A DNA stretch of 64,000 nucleotides from Erinaceus europaeus (Eukaryota; Chordata; Mammalia; Eulipotyphla; Erinaceidae). Positions 10,188 through 22,929 of the stretch are shown piece by piece. The notes beneath the pieces were generated by a model. That model had not been told where the DNA came from, made no database searches, and was given only the letters and a program-made list of their open reading frames with translations. The DNA lies in NCBI RefSeq assembly GCF_950295315.1, contig NC_080179.1:74450261-74514260 (forward strand), given 5' to 3'. The position numbers and the translations under genes are program-made. Within the stretch, counting starts at the first letter, position 1. Each line of letters opens with the position of its first letter.

Positions 10188-11195
10188 TTCTTTTTTTGAA
10201 TTTTTTAAAATTTATTTATTTATAAAATGGAAACACTGACAAGACCATAGGATAAGAGGGGTACAATTCCCACCACCAGAACTCCATATCCCATCCCCTC
10301 CCCTGATAGCTTTCCTATTCTTTATCCCTCTGGGAGTATGGACCCAGGGTCATGGTGGGGAGCAGAAGATGGAAGGTCTGGCTTCTGTAATTGCTTCCCC
10401 ACTGAACATGGGCGTTGACAGGTCGGTCCATACTCCCAGCCTGTCTCTCTCTTTCCCTAGTGGGGACGGGCTCTGGGGAAGCGGGGCTCCAGGACACATT
10501 GGTGGGGTTGTCTGTCCAGGGAAGCCTGGTCAGCGTCATGGTAGCATCTAGAACCTGGTGGCTGAAAAAGAGTTAATATATAAAGCCAAACAAATTATTG
10601 ACTAATCATGAACCTAAAAGCTGTAATAGTGCAGATGAAGAGTTGGGGTCTTCATTTTGGAAATTGCTAATAGGTCTATTTTAGGTATATTCCAAAGGAC
10701 CCATGACTTTATTCGTTTTTGCCTGAGCTTGACATCCGATATGCAGGTGGATCCAAGTTATTGTCTGGGAAGATGATGTCATGGCTGGAAAAAGGACCAG
10801 AAAGCTGGATCAGGGAAAAGAGTAGCTTCCAAATATGGGAAACGTGTATAAATATTGCTGACTGTAAACCCCATCGATTTGATCTGGGGCCCATATTCAG
10901 CTTAGGAGCCTATGTGACCTCTGCATCCCTGTAGATCTGAGCTCACACTTTGTGGTCATGAGTAAGAACATTGCAAGTTGCACCAATTTCAGGACCCATC
11001 TTCCTCAGGTGGTAATAGAGTATGTTTGTTATCCAACCCCCTTTCGGAGGATGGAACATTCTCTACCCTTGTTGAGCCACACTGAGGGCAAGGTCCTACA
11101 GGGACCCCAAAGGGGTCCATTATGTTATTCCTGATGGAGGCGACCAGTGACAGTGGAGAGAGGGATCTAGTCAAGGTCTAGGCTCATGGTGTTTG
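10188..11195 (-). repeat. L1-type 3' end, minus strand
   Basis: The left edge is the reversed A-rich tail (aaaatttatttatttataaa), followed by accataggataagaggggta and a cccaccaccagaactccata block. The same roughly 1-kb sequence recurs at 24400, 25548, 29395, 48442 and 63828 in both orientations and with different truncations, as expected for a LINE 3' UTR. I infer L1 because its end (ggtggtgggaattgtg on the sense strand) resembles the end of the clear L1 at 43385-44080. Confidence 0.7.
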
Positions 11196-11267
11196 TGTGG
11201 GAATCCCAGGACTCTCTGACTGAGGCTCCAGCTGCTTCTTAACACCACACAAAAAAGTCCTTTTCCT

Positions 11268-11405
11268 GCAGCCTGGGAGGTGGCACAGTGTGTAAAGCAT
11301 TGGACTCTCAAGCATGATGTCCCAAGTTCAGACCCCAGCTTTGCATGTGCCAGAGTGATGGTCTGGTTCTCTCTCTCACTGATAAATAAATCTTGTTTTA
11401 ATAGT
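11268..11405 (+). repeat. SINE family C
   Basis: Head gggaggtggcacagtgtgta, aagcattggactctcaagca, gtgccagagtgatggtctgg and a short aataaatcttgttttaat tail. Confidence 0.85.
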
Positions 11406-11920
11406 TCTTCTTAAGTCAGTTTTGCAAGAGGAAATCCCTCCACCCCCTAGTGGATTGGCCTTTGGAGCCAAAACCCCTTGGAGCCGAGCCGCACTGCCGC
11501 ACACAGCTTTTGTAGGGCTGTGGGATTTTGCCCCCCAAAACCCACTAACTAGCTAGCTTTCATTAGGTGTTTAGATCACGTCCCACTTAACATTTATTTT
11601 TCAATTTCCTCATCCCAGAAATTGAAAGACTAAAGCAAAGACAGGCTAGAAAATCCCTGCTGTGTTGGCCAGTATCCTGCCCTGGATCTACACTTATGTC
11701 CCCAGTGTCATGTGCAGGGCAAGGCAGCCATTCCCCAAAAGGGTCCCTTGTCAGAGCTGGGGTTGTCCTTGAAGAGTGAGCCAAGGAGAAGAGGCAGGAT
11801 GGGGAGAACAGGTGGGGGAGGGCCTTTGGGGTCCTTGTGCATGATGGTGGGAAAGACCTAAACTGGGGGGTGAGGGTATTCTGCAGACACTTGTCATGCG
11901 TTCTGTGAGTTGGTTGGTTG
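11406..11920. other. Unique intergenic sequence
   Basis: Nothing recognised. Open frames are short and lack similarity to known domains. Confidence 0.5.
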
Positions 11921-11922
11921 GT

Positions 11923-12042
11923 TTTATTTCCAGAGCACTACTCAGCTCTGACTGATGGTGACACAGGGGATTGAACCTGAGACCTCAGAGCTCTGGCATG
12001 AGAATCTGTTTGTACAACCATTATGCTGGTTCCCCCTGCAGA
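11923..12042 (-). repeat. SINE family D, minus
   Basis: Reverse of the family: ctactcagctctgactgatg, gattgaacctgagacctcag (B-box region) and aaccattatgctggttcccc at the 5' end. Confidence 0.75.
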
Positions 12043-12102
12043 CACTTGTCCTGGGAAGATGAAATTATACCCATGTGTCAAACAACTGTAATCCAATAAA
12101 TG

Positions 12103-12146
12103 AAAAGAAGAAAGAGAGAGAGAAAGAGAGAAAGAAAGAAAGGAAG
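12103..12146 (+). repeat. (GAAA)n/(GA)n microsatellite
   Basis: About 44 bases of gaaa/gaga units. Confidence 0.9.
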
Positions 12147-12555
12147 ATAGGAGGCAAAGGTCAACCTCCCCTCTGTTCCATTTTTCTTAAAGGTCAGAAA
12201 TGCTTGCCATTTTTTTCTTTAAATCCACTGGAGCTGACTACAGAAGCCGCAGGATAGGAGTCTGCATTTACAGACAATACCGCTCCGGCGGGCAGAGGGC
12301 ACAAACTGCCCTGGACCAGCAAGGCCGGGAAAGGAGAGCGTTTGCCCAGATGAAGTCAGTAGTCAGTCCTCCACTTCTTCTTGCCCCCTCACACACACCC
12401 CACACCCTGTGCGGGCTGTACCTTCCCACAGGACTATTTCCCCGTCACGGGAGTGCCGCCAGCACACAGGGCCCCAGGAAACTCAAGCCAACCGGCGCCT
12501 CCTCAGCGATCATCACATAAATTCTGAAGCATGGGTTTTTCCCTATATTCTTAAG

Positions 12556-12866
12556 GCTACAGTTTTTTTTTTTTTTAAAAGACACCTTTTTAAAATTTTG
12601 TTTATTTTCCCTTTTATTGCCCTTGTTGTTTTTTATTGTTGTAATTATTATTGTTGTCATTGTTGTTACATAGGACAGAGAGAAATGGAGAGAGGAGAGG
12701 AAGACAGAGAGGGGGAGAGAAAGACAGACACCTGCAGACCTGCTTCACTGCCTGGGAAGCGACTCCCCTATAGGTGGGGAGCCGGGGTTCGAACCGGGAC
12801 CCTTACACTGGTCCTTGCGCTTTGCACTATGTGCGCTTAACCTGCTGCGCTACCACCCGACCCCCA
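12556..12866 (-). repeat. SINE family A, minus
   Basis: Reversed tail (T12, then ttattttcccttttattgcc), reversed linker, cgactcccctataggtgggg, ggttcgaaccgggaccc and terminal gctgcgctaccacccgaccc. The tRNA-like head is nearly intact. Confidence 0.92.
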
Positions 12867-13196
12867 CCCAGGTGAGCTATTTCACGGGCACTGGTTCTCA
12901 GTGGTGCTTGAGGTGTTAGCCAGGTACAGAAGGTTGGGAAAAGCAACTTAGGAAGCAGCACTAATTAGCTGATGGTGTAGGTGCTTAGGTGAGAGTTCTG
13001 GTGTGTTCAGTTCATTTTCAGATGTGGCAGATAGTTGCGGCCACACACAGATGGGAAAGATGTGGGGAGTTATGGAGAGACAGCTCAGGAAGAATCTAAA
13101 GGACTAAGGGAAGAAATTAAAAATTTATCTCGAGAACCATAGGAAGATGTTTAGTAATAGAAGAGATCTGAGAAAACTGGTGTTTTTGAAAAATGA
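12867..13196. other. Unique intergenic sequence
   Basis: No recognised feature. It might contain the diverged U3 of the LTR fragment that follows, but I see no match to the LTR at 534. Confidence 0.4.
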
Positions 13197-13462
13197 ATGT
13201 CCTTACTTGCCACTACCAGAATTTCTCCCATAAAAGCCTTCCTGCTTCCACCTTTCTCTCTCTTGCTTTTTTCCTCTCTTCGGTGACCTGACTCAGAGAA
13301 GGGCTGCTGCACATAGTGGGAGGCAGCCATCTTGCTAGCTCCACGTGGCCTGAATTGCTGTGCTCACACCAAACTCTGAGGCGTCCGAGTGAATAAGGAT
13401 TTGCGTTCCCGAGCCGCCACAAATTCCTGGTCTCTTCTCTCTCCTCTGCGACACAACGTGAC
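13197..13462 (+). mobile_element. Truncated ERV LTR, sister of the 534-996 LTR
   Basis: Aligns by eye with 744-996: cccataaaagccttcctgct matches the TATA region, ttcggtgacctgactcag and catagtgggaggcagccat match R/U5, and it ends gcgacacaacgtgaca. The U3 part is missing and the polyadenylation signal reads gaataagg. Confidence 0.7.
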
Positions 13463-14660
13463 AGGTGGCAACAACATGACTGTATGATTATAAAGTCGGA
13501 AATATTCCTAGCCACGAGGATGAATCGTCTACAGCTACACACAGCTGTCTGGGTTCATGCCACAGACAAAATGTTGACTGAAAGAAAGAAGACATGAAAT
13601 GATTTGTGCTGTGTAGTTCCATTTTTATAGTGTTAGAACCAGAACCAGCTCACTTAATGCCGCTAGAAGCCAGCATTGTGGAGAGGGCCTTGGGAAGAGG
13701 TATGGAGACTGGATGGGAGCACAGAGTGGGCTTGTGGAACTTGGTAACGGTGTTTTATAATGTAGTTACTAGTCATACAACCCTGTTCAGTTTTTCAACA
13801 TTATTCAAGGTTTATTCTTACCATCTCTCTGTGGCTGTTCTATGTTTCAGTAAGACACAATTTTAAAAAGACATAAACCCATAAGGACAAAAATAACAAA
13901 GTTTAGAGAATTGGAAAGCAGATGGTGAGCGCCAAATGAGGTAGCTCAGTTGATAAAGAAAAAAAAATTCCCCACTGGTAGAAGTAGAAACTCCTGAAAA
14001 ACCTAGTTTACACAGTAGAATCCCCAAGAGGTCAGAGGCATTGCTGTACAAGATATGCATGGGAGTGCTGAAAACCAGGAGAAGTAGCTGCAGGTCTATT
14101 TAAGAAGCAGACAGATCCCCTCATATTTCCTTCTGAAGTCTCTGATACGGGCCAGTACAAACACCCCAGTCCCAACAGAAATTGAAATTTAATCTTTGGA
14201 GAAGATAAGGTGGAGGGTCCCAGGGCTGGACAGCAGGTACAGCCCCGTGTAGGGAATACAGCAGAGTGCCTGCCTGCCTGCCTTTGTCCCTGCTGGGTTC
14301 TGCGACATTCACAGCCAAGCCTCGGCTCCCAAGGCAGGCGGTGAAAGAGAGTTCACTGAAGAATCAGACTTGTCCAAGAGAAATGAAAATAGTGGGCACT
14401 TCTGCAGGATAAATGTGAGTCAGATGTTGTCTAGGGGACACAGTCAACAGGTTGGATTCACAAAGAGTACTCATCCACTTTAGGTATTTCAAGACAACAT
14501 GCAGCGAAGGGCAGAAATGAATAAACTGTAAACCCAAATAAAACAAAACAGATTCAGCTTGACAAATGCTAATAAAATGCAGATAATAAAGGGGGGAAAT
14601 GAGGACTTTACTAGAGAGATAGAAGAGGATATTACCTCCATAAAACAATGCCAATATCCT
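13463..14660. other. Unique intergenic sequence
   Basis: No supported feature. Near 13940-13975 aaatgaggtagctcagttga may be a very old SINE head. Confidence 0.45.
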
Positions 14661-14667
14661 CCCTCCC

Positions 14668-14795
14668 TTCTCTCTCTCTCTTTCTTTCTCTCTTTTTTTC
14701 TTTCTTTCTTTCTTTCTGTCTTTCTTTTTTTCTTTCTTTCTTTCTTTCTCTCTGTCTTTCTTTTCTTTTTACCTTTCTGTCTCTCTTCTCTTTTT
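14668..14795 (+). repeat. (CTTT)n microsatellite
   Basis: About 125 bases dominated by ctttcttt units with CTGT interruptions. Its repetitive open frames are artefacts. Confidence 0.92.
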
Positions 14796-14829
14796 TACTA
14801 CCAAGGTTGTTGTTTGGCCTCTGTACTAT

Positions 14830-15010
14830 TTTTTCCTTTTTTTTTTTTTTTTTTATTTGATAGGGCAGAGTGAAATTAAGAGGGAAGGCAGAGGTAGTGA
14901 GGGAGAGAGAAAGAGGGACATTTGCAATCCTGCTTCACTGCTCATAAAGCTTTCCCCTTATAGGTGGGGATAGTGGCCTCAAATCTAGGCTGTTCACATG
15001 GTAACATGTG
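14830..15010 (-). repeat. SINE family B, minus
   Basis: T-run, tgatagggcagagtgaaatt, cctgcttcactgctcat and aaagctttccccttataggt followed by a degraded B-box region. Confidence 0.7.
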
Positions 15011-16803
15011 AGTTTAATGGGTGTCAGCAGCTGACCCTCACTCTGAATCTTACACAGGCATAGTTTTGATAAAGATAAAAATCAATTTTTAAAAAAACTG
15101 CAGGAAGCCTAAGGGCAGGGCAGAGCAGGGTGGGGACAGCAGGAGGAAGGCCATTGTGCTCATCTGAAGCTGACAAGATAGAAGAGAATGGAGACACATG
15201 GATTGCAAGCTGCTGGGGACACCCGAGATCTGTAGAAAGTGGACAGCTGGTGCAATTCGGCTATTTCCTCCCCAAGTCTTACCTTTGCAGTAGGGCTGGA
15301 CAAGTGTGGGGAATTAATAGGTCGTTAATCTCATGGACCTTTCTTCACTGGAAACTGATCTTAAAGACATAATTCCAAGAGCAAGTAAGTCACCCTGCGT
15401 GTTGATCTGAAGCAGAGATCCCAGGCAGAGGTATGGGAGTAGTGTATGCTATTCTTTCTGTTAGTCTGAATATACCACCAGTCTGAGGAAAATTCCAGAA
15501 TGTTTGGAAAAGCTATAGATGCCAGGCTGACTTTCCATGTGTCAGCCACATGGTTGACATTAGTCTAGAATACTCTGGTGGTTTTTCAAGGCCTGGTTTT
15601 CCACCACTGGTCCTTGCCGTACATGGAATAGAAACAGGCTCTGTTTTGGAGACTTGTCGGTAATAATTCCCACAATAGAAGCAGTCTGGACAGAACTTCT
15701 GCCATCTCCTAGACTCTAGGAGTTGTGCAGCACATTGATTTGTCCTGATGAAGTTGCTGATAGGCTTTCTGATTGAATCTGCGTGGCTTGTGGGGGAAGT
15801 CGCCACTCAGGAGTCTCTCTGTGTGCTCCTGAGTCACAGCTACTTTCTTTGTTAGAAATTTATCTGAGTACTAGTCAGTTCTTATCAACACTGTAAGAAG
15901 CTCTATCCAGGCCTCAGAATAATCTCTTTTAATGGGGACCATTGGCTTCTCAGATGTTATTTTTCTTCCTCATCATATTCAACTTTCAAAAATGATTAGG
16001 ACTCACTCAGCAGAGAATAGCATTCTCACTGAAGTCTCTTTCCCTCCTCCCTCTCTGCATGCCCAGTTCTCTGCAAATTCTGTGGTGGACACAGTCAGAC
16101 GACAGACTGAAGTCATTAGTTGAATATGTCAACTCATGTCAACATATGTTCCAGGAGGGTCCACTGATCGCAGGTACTTCTTTAGACTCGGAGCACAAGG
16201 TGACTATCTTCAGGTTTACTTTCAGCCAATATGTGGGCATGTAGTGGAGCAGATAAAGCAAGTCTGCCAAATGATAAATGATATAGGAGATAGTGACATA
16301 GAGTCATGGAGAAGTAAGAGACTGACAGGGCTTGTGACTACTTCTGAGGTGACTTTTGAACTGAGATTGGATTGGAGTGAGGACATTGCAAAGAATGTTC
16401 TAGCTAGGAACTTAACTAAGCACACAGGTTACTGAAGCTGGAAAGAAATGGAACAGGTCCACAAAGACGAGAACTGTGTGATAAGAGATGTAAAAGCAGA
16501 ACAAAGAAGGTCTATCTGGGATATACTATAGGGAAAACTGTGGAGAAAGTGCCTATATGTGGAAAATGGATTATAGGGCAGAAGCAGAAGCATGGAGGAT
16601 GACCAGGATGATGTCTTATTTGTCAGTGTAGGAGTAAAGCAAACAAAACATTGGACCTTGAATGTATTCCTGAAAGTGGAGATTTAGCTGGCAGATTGGA
16701 CATATATTACATGGGAAAATGATCATAGGCTTGACCTAGGATTTTTTTCTTGACCTAGATGAATGTCCAAATAGAGAGATACAGTATGTAGTTAAGTGTG
16801 AGC
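15011..16803. other. Unique intergenic sequence
   Basis: 1.8 kb without a recognised repeat. Frames up to 99 codons (16136-16435) show no domain I know. No RNA gene seen. Confidence 0.5.
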
Positions 16804-17049
16804 AAATAAGTAGTTTATTATTTTTTTTAATTTCTACATTGGGGGATTAATGGATTACAGTTGACAGTAAAATCCAATAGTTTGTCCATGCATAATATTT
16901 CCCAGTTTTCCCCGTTACAATACAACCCCCACTAGCTCCTCCTCTGCCCATGTTCCAGAAGCTGAACCCTCCCCACACCCTCACCCCAAAGTCTTTTACT
17001 TTGGTGCAATACACCAACTTCAGTCCAAGTTCTGCTTAGTGTCTTTGGC

Positions 17050-18180
17050 TTTGTTAATCGTTTTTTAGTTCCTTTGTATGGTTCTCTTATTTTTGATGTT
17101 ATTTATTTCTTCCCTAACTTTAGTTCTTTAAGTCCTTCTGTTTGCTTTAGGCTTCCTTTGTTCTTCTTCTAAGTCTTTAGAAGGTTGTTTCTTTGAGACT
17201 TTTTCATTTGTTTGTTTCCTAATATGTGCTTGTATGGGTATGAACTTCCTTCTCATTACCGCCTTAGCTGTGTCCCAAATATTTTGATAGCTCATGTCTT
17301 CATTTTCATTGAACTCTAGAAAGATTTTGATATTTTCCTTAATCTCCTCTTTGACCCAGTAATTGTTAAGTAGTGTAATATTTCTACATTGGGGACTTTT
17401 ACTAGTTTTTTTATTTATTGTTAAGTGTTAGTTTAATTCCACTGTGGTCTAAGAAGATGCTTCGGATGATTTCAATGCTCTTGAATTTGTTGACACTGTC
17501 TTTGTGTCCTAACATATGGTCTATCCTTGAGAATGACCCATGTGGACTTGAGTAGAATGTGTATTCCAGTTTCTTGGGGTGAATGGCTCTGAAAATATAT
17601 AATAGTTTTAGTTTATCTATCTCTTCATTTAGCTCCCTAGTTTCTTTATTGATTTTGTGCCTGGATGATCTTTCAAGTTGAGAGAATAGTGTGCTGAAGA
17701 CCCCTACTATGACTGTGTTGCTGTTAATCTATTCCTGTGGCTCTTTCAGTAAATGTTTGATGTATTTAGATGGCTTCTCATTGGGTGCTTAGATGTTAAT
17801 AGTTGTTAAGTCCTCTTGATTGACTGATTCTCTGAGCACTAAGTAATGTCCATCCCTATCTTTTAAAATTTTATTTATTTTGAGGTCTATTGTGTCAGAT
17901 ATGAGAATAGCTGTTACTCTTCCCCCCCATTTTTGGTGGTCCATTGGCTTATAAGATAGTTTTCCATCTTTTCATTATGAGTTATATTTTTCTTGTTGAA
18001 AACAGAAACTAGGTAGGATTCTTGCAGATATTATATGGTTGGGTTGTGTTTTCTAATCCATCTTCTTACTCTGTGTCTTTTAATAGGTGAATTCAGGCCA
18101 TTGACACTTATTGATATCATAGATTAAAGGTATTTTAATGCCATTATTCTAAAATTTTAGAGTGTTTTGACATATGGCAT
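17050..18180 (-). pseudogene. L1 ORF2 endonuclease-region remnant
   Basis: Reverse-strand sequence parallels the N-terminal apurinic endonuclease region of L1 ORF2: the equivalents of the segment before the catalytic domain (acctattaaaagacacagag near 18090), the GDFN region (agtaggggtcttcagcacac near 17705) and the SDH-region (cttcttagaccacagtggaa near 17450). Many stops and frameshifts; not functional. Confidence 0.7.
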
Positions 18181-18209
18181 GTTTATACTGATGTGATGTT
18201 TATAGGAGA

Positions 18210-19060
18210 CCTTTTAGGACTTCTTGCAGGGCAGGATCAGTGATAGCTGATTCTTTCAACTGTTCCTTGTCTGAGAAGGATTTTTTTTGGGCTCCATCTA
18301 GTCTGAGTGACAATCTAGTGGATACAGTAGTCTTGGTTGAATGCCTTTCTCATTGAGCACTCAGTAGATATCTCTTCTGGCCTTTAGTGTTTGTGTGCAG
18401 AAATCTGTTGCTAATCTTATGGGTTTTCCTCTGTAGGTGACTCTGTTTTTCTCTTGGAGCCTTCAGGATCCTTCCCCATCCTTATTCCTTTTCATTCTAA
18501 ATAGGATGTGTCTTGGTGTCAGTAAGTCTGGGTTAATTCTGTTTGGGACTTTTTGGTCTTCTTGAATCTTTATGTCTTTTATCTTGTCTAGAGTAGGAAA
18601 GTTCTCAGCTATTATGTCCAGTAGAATGCTTTCTTCCACTCCCTTTATTTCTTCCTCTGGTAAGACAATAATGCATATATTACTTCTTTTGAAGTCATCC
18701 TAAATGTCTCTCTGTTATTTTCAGTATCTCTTAATCCCTTTTTGAGATCTCTTACTTCTTTCTTATTTTGTCCTCAATCCTGCTAAATCTGTTTTCTGCC
18801 TCATTTATTCTATTCTCTCTCCCCTCTGTTGTTTTCTGTAGTTCAGCTATTTTGTTACCTTGTACTGATACTGAAGTGGCTTGTTCAGCTAGTTGTGCTC
18901 TTAGCTCAGCTATTTCAGCTTTAAGCTTTCTAATTACCTCGAGATAATTATTTTTTTTTCTTTCAGAGTCTCATTTGCTGTTTCCCCATTTCTAATGCTA
19001 TTACTTTCAAAATCTTTGCTCACTCCTGTGACTAATGCCTCATTTAGTGTTTGGATGTTG
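18210..19060 (-). pseudogene. L1 ORF1 remnant
   Basis: The conserved RNA-binding part is recognisable on the minus strand: codons for VTYRGKPIRLATDF (near 18440) and TLKARRD (near 18390), preceded by a repeated leucine/glutamate-rich stretch at about 18840-18960 that fits the ORF1 coiled coil. Frameshifts and stop codons break it, so no ORF1 protein can be made. Confidence 0.8.
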
Positions 19061-20079
19061 TCTTCATTCTTCTATTCTTCTACTTTTGGGAGGTTTACCT
19101 GGGTTTTTGTCCTGGTTCCCTTCTCCAGTGCTTCTTCTTGCTTTAATTATTGTATATATTGTGTTATGAGGTCCCTCTCTCAGTACTATTCAATTCACTG
19201 ATCACAGTTGCCTGGATAGACTTGTGTTTAAATAAGGTCATTAAAGAGTTCACATTTGTGGAAATTAACAGTTATTTTAATGTTGCCTAAATCTTTAAGG
19301 TGAAGAAAAGTGGCTGTTAATTTTTCTTATGTTCTTTATCTTCCCTTTAGGCTATGGTATGCTTTTGGCTTTTTAACTATAAATTGAATATTTTTAGCTT
19401 AATTACTTACTCCTAATCTAGAGATAAAACAGGGTGGAGAAGTGATAGCACAGTGCTTATGCAAAGAGATTCTCACACCTTGAGGGTCCAAAGCCTAATT
19501 CTGCTGCTCTGACAGCAGCCAAAGCCAAGCCGAGCAGCACTCGTTGGCCTTGTGACTTTCTAAAAATAAATCCTGTTTGTACTCCATGGGTTCTGAGGCA
19601 GTTATTCAGTGTGTCTCTTAATTCATGGGAAGAATAATGTGGAATGGCTGCCACTGTGCAGCCCTACTTCCAGACCACTGGGAGTGTGTGCCTTCTCCTG
19701 AGTTACCCTATCTGGTCTCTGTCCACCTGCTGTCAGCACAGGACCTCCCTGCTGTTGCTGCAGCCTCTAAGGGACAGTAGCAGTGGAGACTCACAGTTCA
19801 TTTGGTGAGCTGTAGGGGATCCTCTCCTCCCTGCTGTAATCTATTTGTTGATAAAATTCAAACCGGAGGTGGTGCCTCAACTGGCAACTGCTGGACTGTT
19901 ACCAGTTGCTTCTGAGTAGATACAGGCTTTTATCCCCAGGAGTCACCCCTCTCTGTCCATGAGCCACACATATTTGCACTCACCCGTGGCTTGCTGAGTT
20001 CCCAAAGTAATCCTAGACCTGTCTTGTTGTGTTCACAGGTGATTTCTTTGCTATTTGTTGTTGACTCAATAAGTAGTTT

Positions 20080-22920
20080 TGTTGTCAGTGCACACCCAAC
20101 ATTTAGTGCTGTAGATCTGGATCTGAATACCCAGGCAGACATTTGTAAAGTAGAGAAAAGATGAGCTCAAGTTTGATCCCTAAGGCACTTTTAACTTAGA
20201 AGTCAGCATGATGAAGAGAAGCCAAGAAAGGAGACTTACAAGAGACAGAGGCTGGGGGAAGTGCTTATGAACTTGACTTATAGGGTAAAACAAAATTAGT
20301 ATAAGAAGTGCCAGAGTATGGCACAAATCTGGAATAAGATTATAAGGAAGGAGAAGGATTAGAAGGATTTCCTAAATGAAAAATGTTCTGAATATTTTTA
20401 AAAGGATTCTGAAAGTTTTGTTGACATGGTTCAACTGTCAATGGCACGTGGATAATGCTAGAAGATGACAAAGAGAAAGCACAGTGTGTCAATTCCTGCT
20501 TTACTGTCATGGCTTTGTTCAAAGAACAAAACATACAAAATGGAAAGGATGGATGTAGTGTAGTCTGGGGTAGGGGAATTAGCCCAAATAAGGCAACAAA
20601 TCCAGACAAATCATGACCTGGAATATAAATATCAGTGGGATCATAAAACCACTCTTGACATCTGTGCTAAAGCTTGGAGCACAAAAAATTTCCAGAAGAT
20701 TCCAACCAGTTTATATGACACTGATATTTTTTTTTTAATAAAGAGGGCCAAAATAGATTTAAGAAGTCTTATATCTGAGAGCTTGATGACTTCTAGTGAA
20801 ATACAAGAAGTGTCTGTGATTACCTATAAAAGGAAGAGGTGACTACTATAAATACTTGATGAATCTTTCTTTCTTTCTTCTTCTTCTTCTTTTTTTTTTT
20901 TTATGGGTTCTTATCCTGGACTGGCAGACCAAAAGATTTGCCATCCTGAGAGTGCTATTATAACATATAACACTAGGTCATGAGAGTCGTCAAGCTTCAG
21001 GTCAATGCTGTTTCTTGTGTCTTGCCCTATGTAGCTGACTAGCTGTGGGTATTACTGACTAGCAGAGAAGACTGACAGAAGCCAGACTGCAGTTGGGGGA
21101 GAGATTAAGATGTCTATTAGACATTCCAGTAGAGATGTCAGCTTATTATCTTGACTATGAGGGCAAGCTTATTTCTCTAAGACATGGAAAATAAAGACAT
21201 AAAGGTTTTAAGTCAAGAATAAGAAATAACTAGGAGATTTAAACAAGATGGAGACTCAAAGCCATAAGAGAGGGCTAGTGTAGAATTTAGAGGCTTAAGG
21301 GACTATCCCAACTCTCTAGGACAAATGTCTTCGTCTGTGTAGAGAAGAACACTGAAGTTTGGGTCCTCATGCACTGGAGAGCTGGATCTGGGCTCCAAAT
21401 GAAACATTTGCGTGGGAAGATCATCCCAGCTCAGGGTTATAACACAGAAAGAATCTCCCAGGATGAATTGTGGTGGGAGCTCACCTTTAAGAAAATTGCA
21501 TTTAAAGAGTCTTTAATTTAAGCCATCTGTCCTATGGTGTTAAAAAACATGGTGTAGAATTGAGCCTTCTGACTCTGTAGGTCTCTAGTAGAAGTCAGTG
21601 CTGTGTTCCTTCAAAGAGACCTCTCTGAAGGCCAGGATACTTCCTCTGGTTCCCAGAGGAGAAAGATCTGTGTAGAAGATGGACTGACAGAAGAAGACTC
21701 TAAGTAAGCAAAGGAATCCAGTGCTGTCAGTGGCTTCAGGGGAGACTCCATTTCAATTTGTAACGGATCTCTCACCTCACCCCCATCTTAGCCTCTGCTG
21801 CTACCGGGCTTTGACTTTGAGCCTCCCCTTCTAGCCCTGCTTTGGTAGCTCTCCCCAAAGCCTCCTTGAGGAGGCTATGTTGACAGCCTTAGCTACTATG
21901 CAAGAGATATCTTCATTAACTGTATGTAGGTCTGGTAACTCACATAGGGGCTAACTACCAGTGTCAAATAGAGACCAGACAAGGAGTATCCTTGGTGCAA
22001 GGACCTCCCGGGTGCAAGTCTGGCAAAATGATAGTTTATTTTTAATGGGGGAGCAAGTCAGATTGAATCCACCATCTAGTAATGCCAGAAAGAACACCAC
22101 ATGAATATATATCTCTCTGTCCTCAGCAGCACACCACGGCTTTCCCGACTTCCGCCTCCCTTACCATCCCTTTAGAACCGGAAGAGCCCAGCACAATTCC
22201 TGAGCCCTTATATGTAAACTCCATATCTCCAAAAAGATCCCAAGTTCCTCAGCAGTTAGCCTGTTGATCCAGACGCTTTAGTGGAAAGTGAATGGTGGGG
22301 GTGGGGGTGGGGGGCTAATGAGACAGAGTGGCTGCTTCTCTCCTGTGAAAGTGGAAGTGGACGGGTGGCCAGGTGAGTACGACTCCACTCTATAATTATG
22401 GACCTTGGATGCAGGTCATTTCTGTCTGCTATTAACCACTCCCGTGGGGCCTGACTCTGCTGTCAGGATCTCAGTTGGACTCCCACAAACATTCCCATTC
22501 CTGCCCTTGAGAAGGGGAAGCAGAGGGCAAGTGACCACCTCCTCAAGGGATCTTCTACAAGTGTAACCTCCCCTTTGCTTACATTCTACTGTGGCCAAGC
22601 CTAGCAGACATGGCCATACTTGGTGGGATCTGCAAGGGGACCATAGAGTTGAGCTGGTGGCTATTGGTCTTGGAGGAAGGGTGACCATGGACCATGGAGG
22701 TCAATGTGAGTAGCTAGAAAGAAGTGGAAAGAATGCACTGGCTCAGTGTGGATTCAAGCTCCAAGCTCCACGGATGGCTAGAAGAACTCTTGAGCAGGAC
22801 AGTCCAGACCAGAAGGAGGTTCAGCTTTTCTCTGCAGAAGGCGTGACAAGGGAGAGGCTGTCAGAAAGAGTGTTGGTCCAGTGGTGAGCAGGCCTGTGCC
22901 TGGTCCTTGCTGTCTTATCT
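20080..22920. other. Mostly unique intergenic sequence
   Basis: No supported gene. A CTTT/CTT/T tract lies at 20868-20903. A 61-codon frame at 22082-22267 has no recognised similarity. A run of (GGGGGT) lies near 22295-22315. Confidence 0.5.
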
Positions 22921-22929
22921 GTCGGTGTG

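Larger units (their letters stand above)
16817..20067 (-). mobile_element. Internally deleted L1 (HAL1-like), minus strand
   Basis: Flanked by the 12-bp duplication aataagtagttt (16805-16816 and 20068-20079). On the minus strand the order is 5' UTR (20067 to about 19100), ORF1 remnant (about 19060-18210), an ORF2 endonuclease-region remnant (about 18180-17050), then a short 3' UTR ending in an A-rich tail at 16817. The reverse transcriptase part of ORF2 is absent. Total length is 3.25 kb, against about 6-7 kb for a full L1. The intact TSD and both ends show that it inserted as this short form or was deleted afterwards; HAL1 elements are the known precedent for RT-less L1 relatives. Confidence 0.8.

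Noticed and set aside
12769..12866. tRNA gene call from A and B box sequences
   Set aside because: The tRNA-like parts are heads of SINEs with long unrelated bodies and A-rich tails; no clean cloverleaf with a free 3' end is present. The same applies to all other SINE heads.
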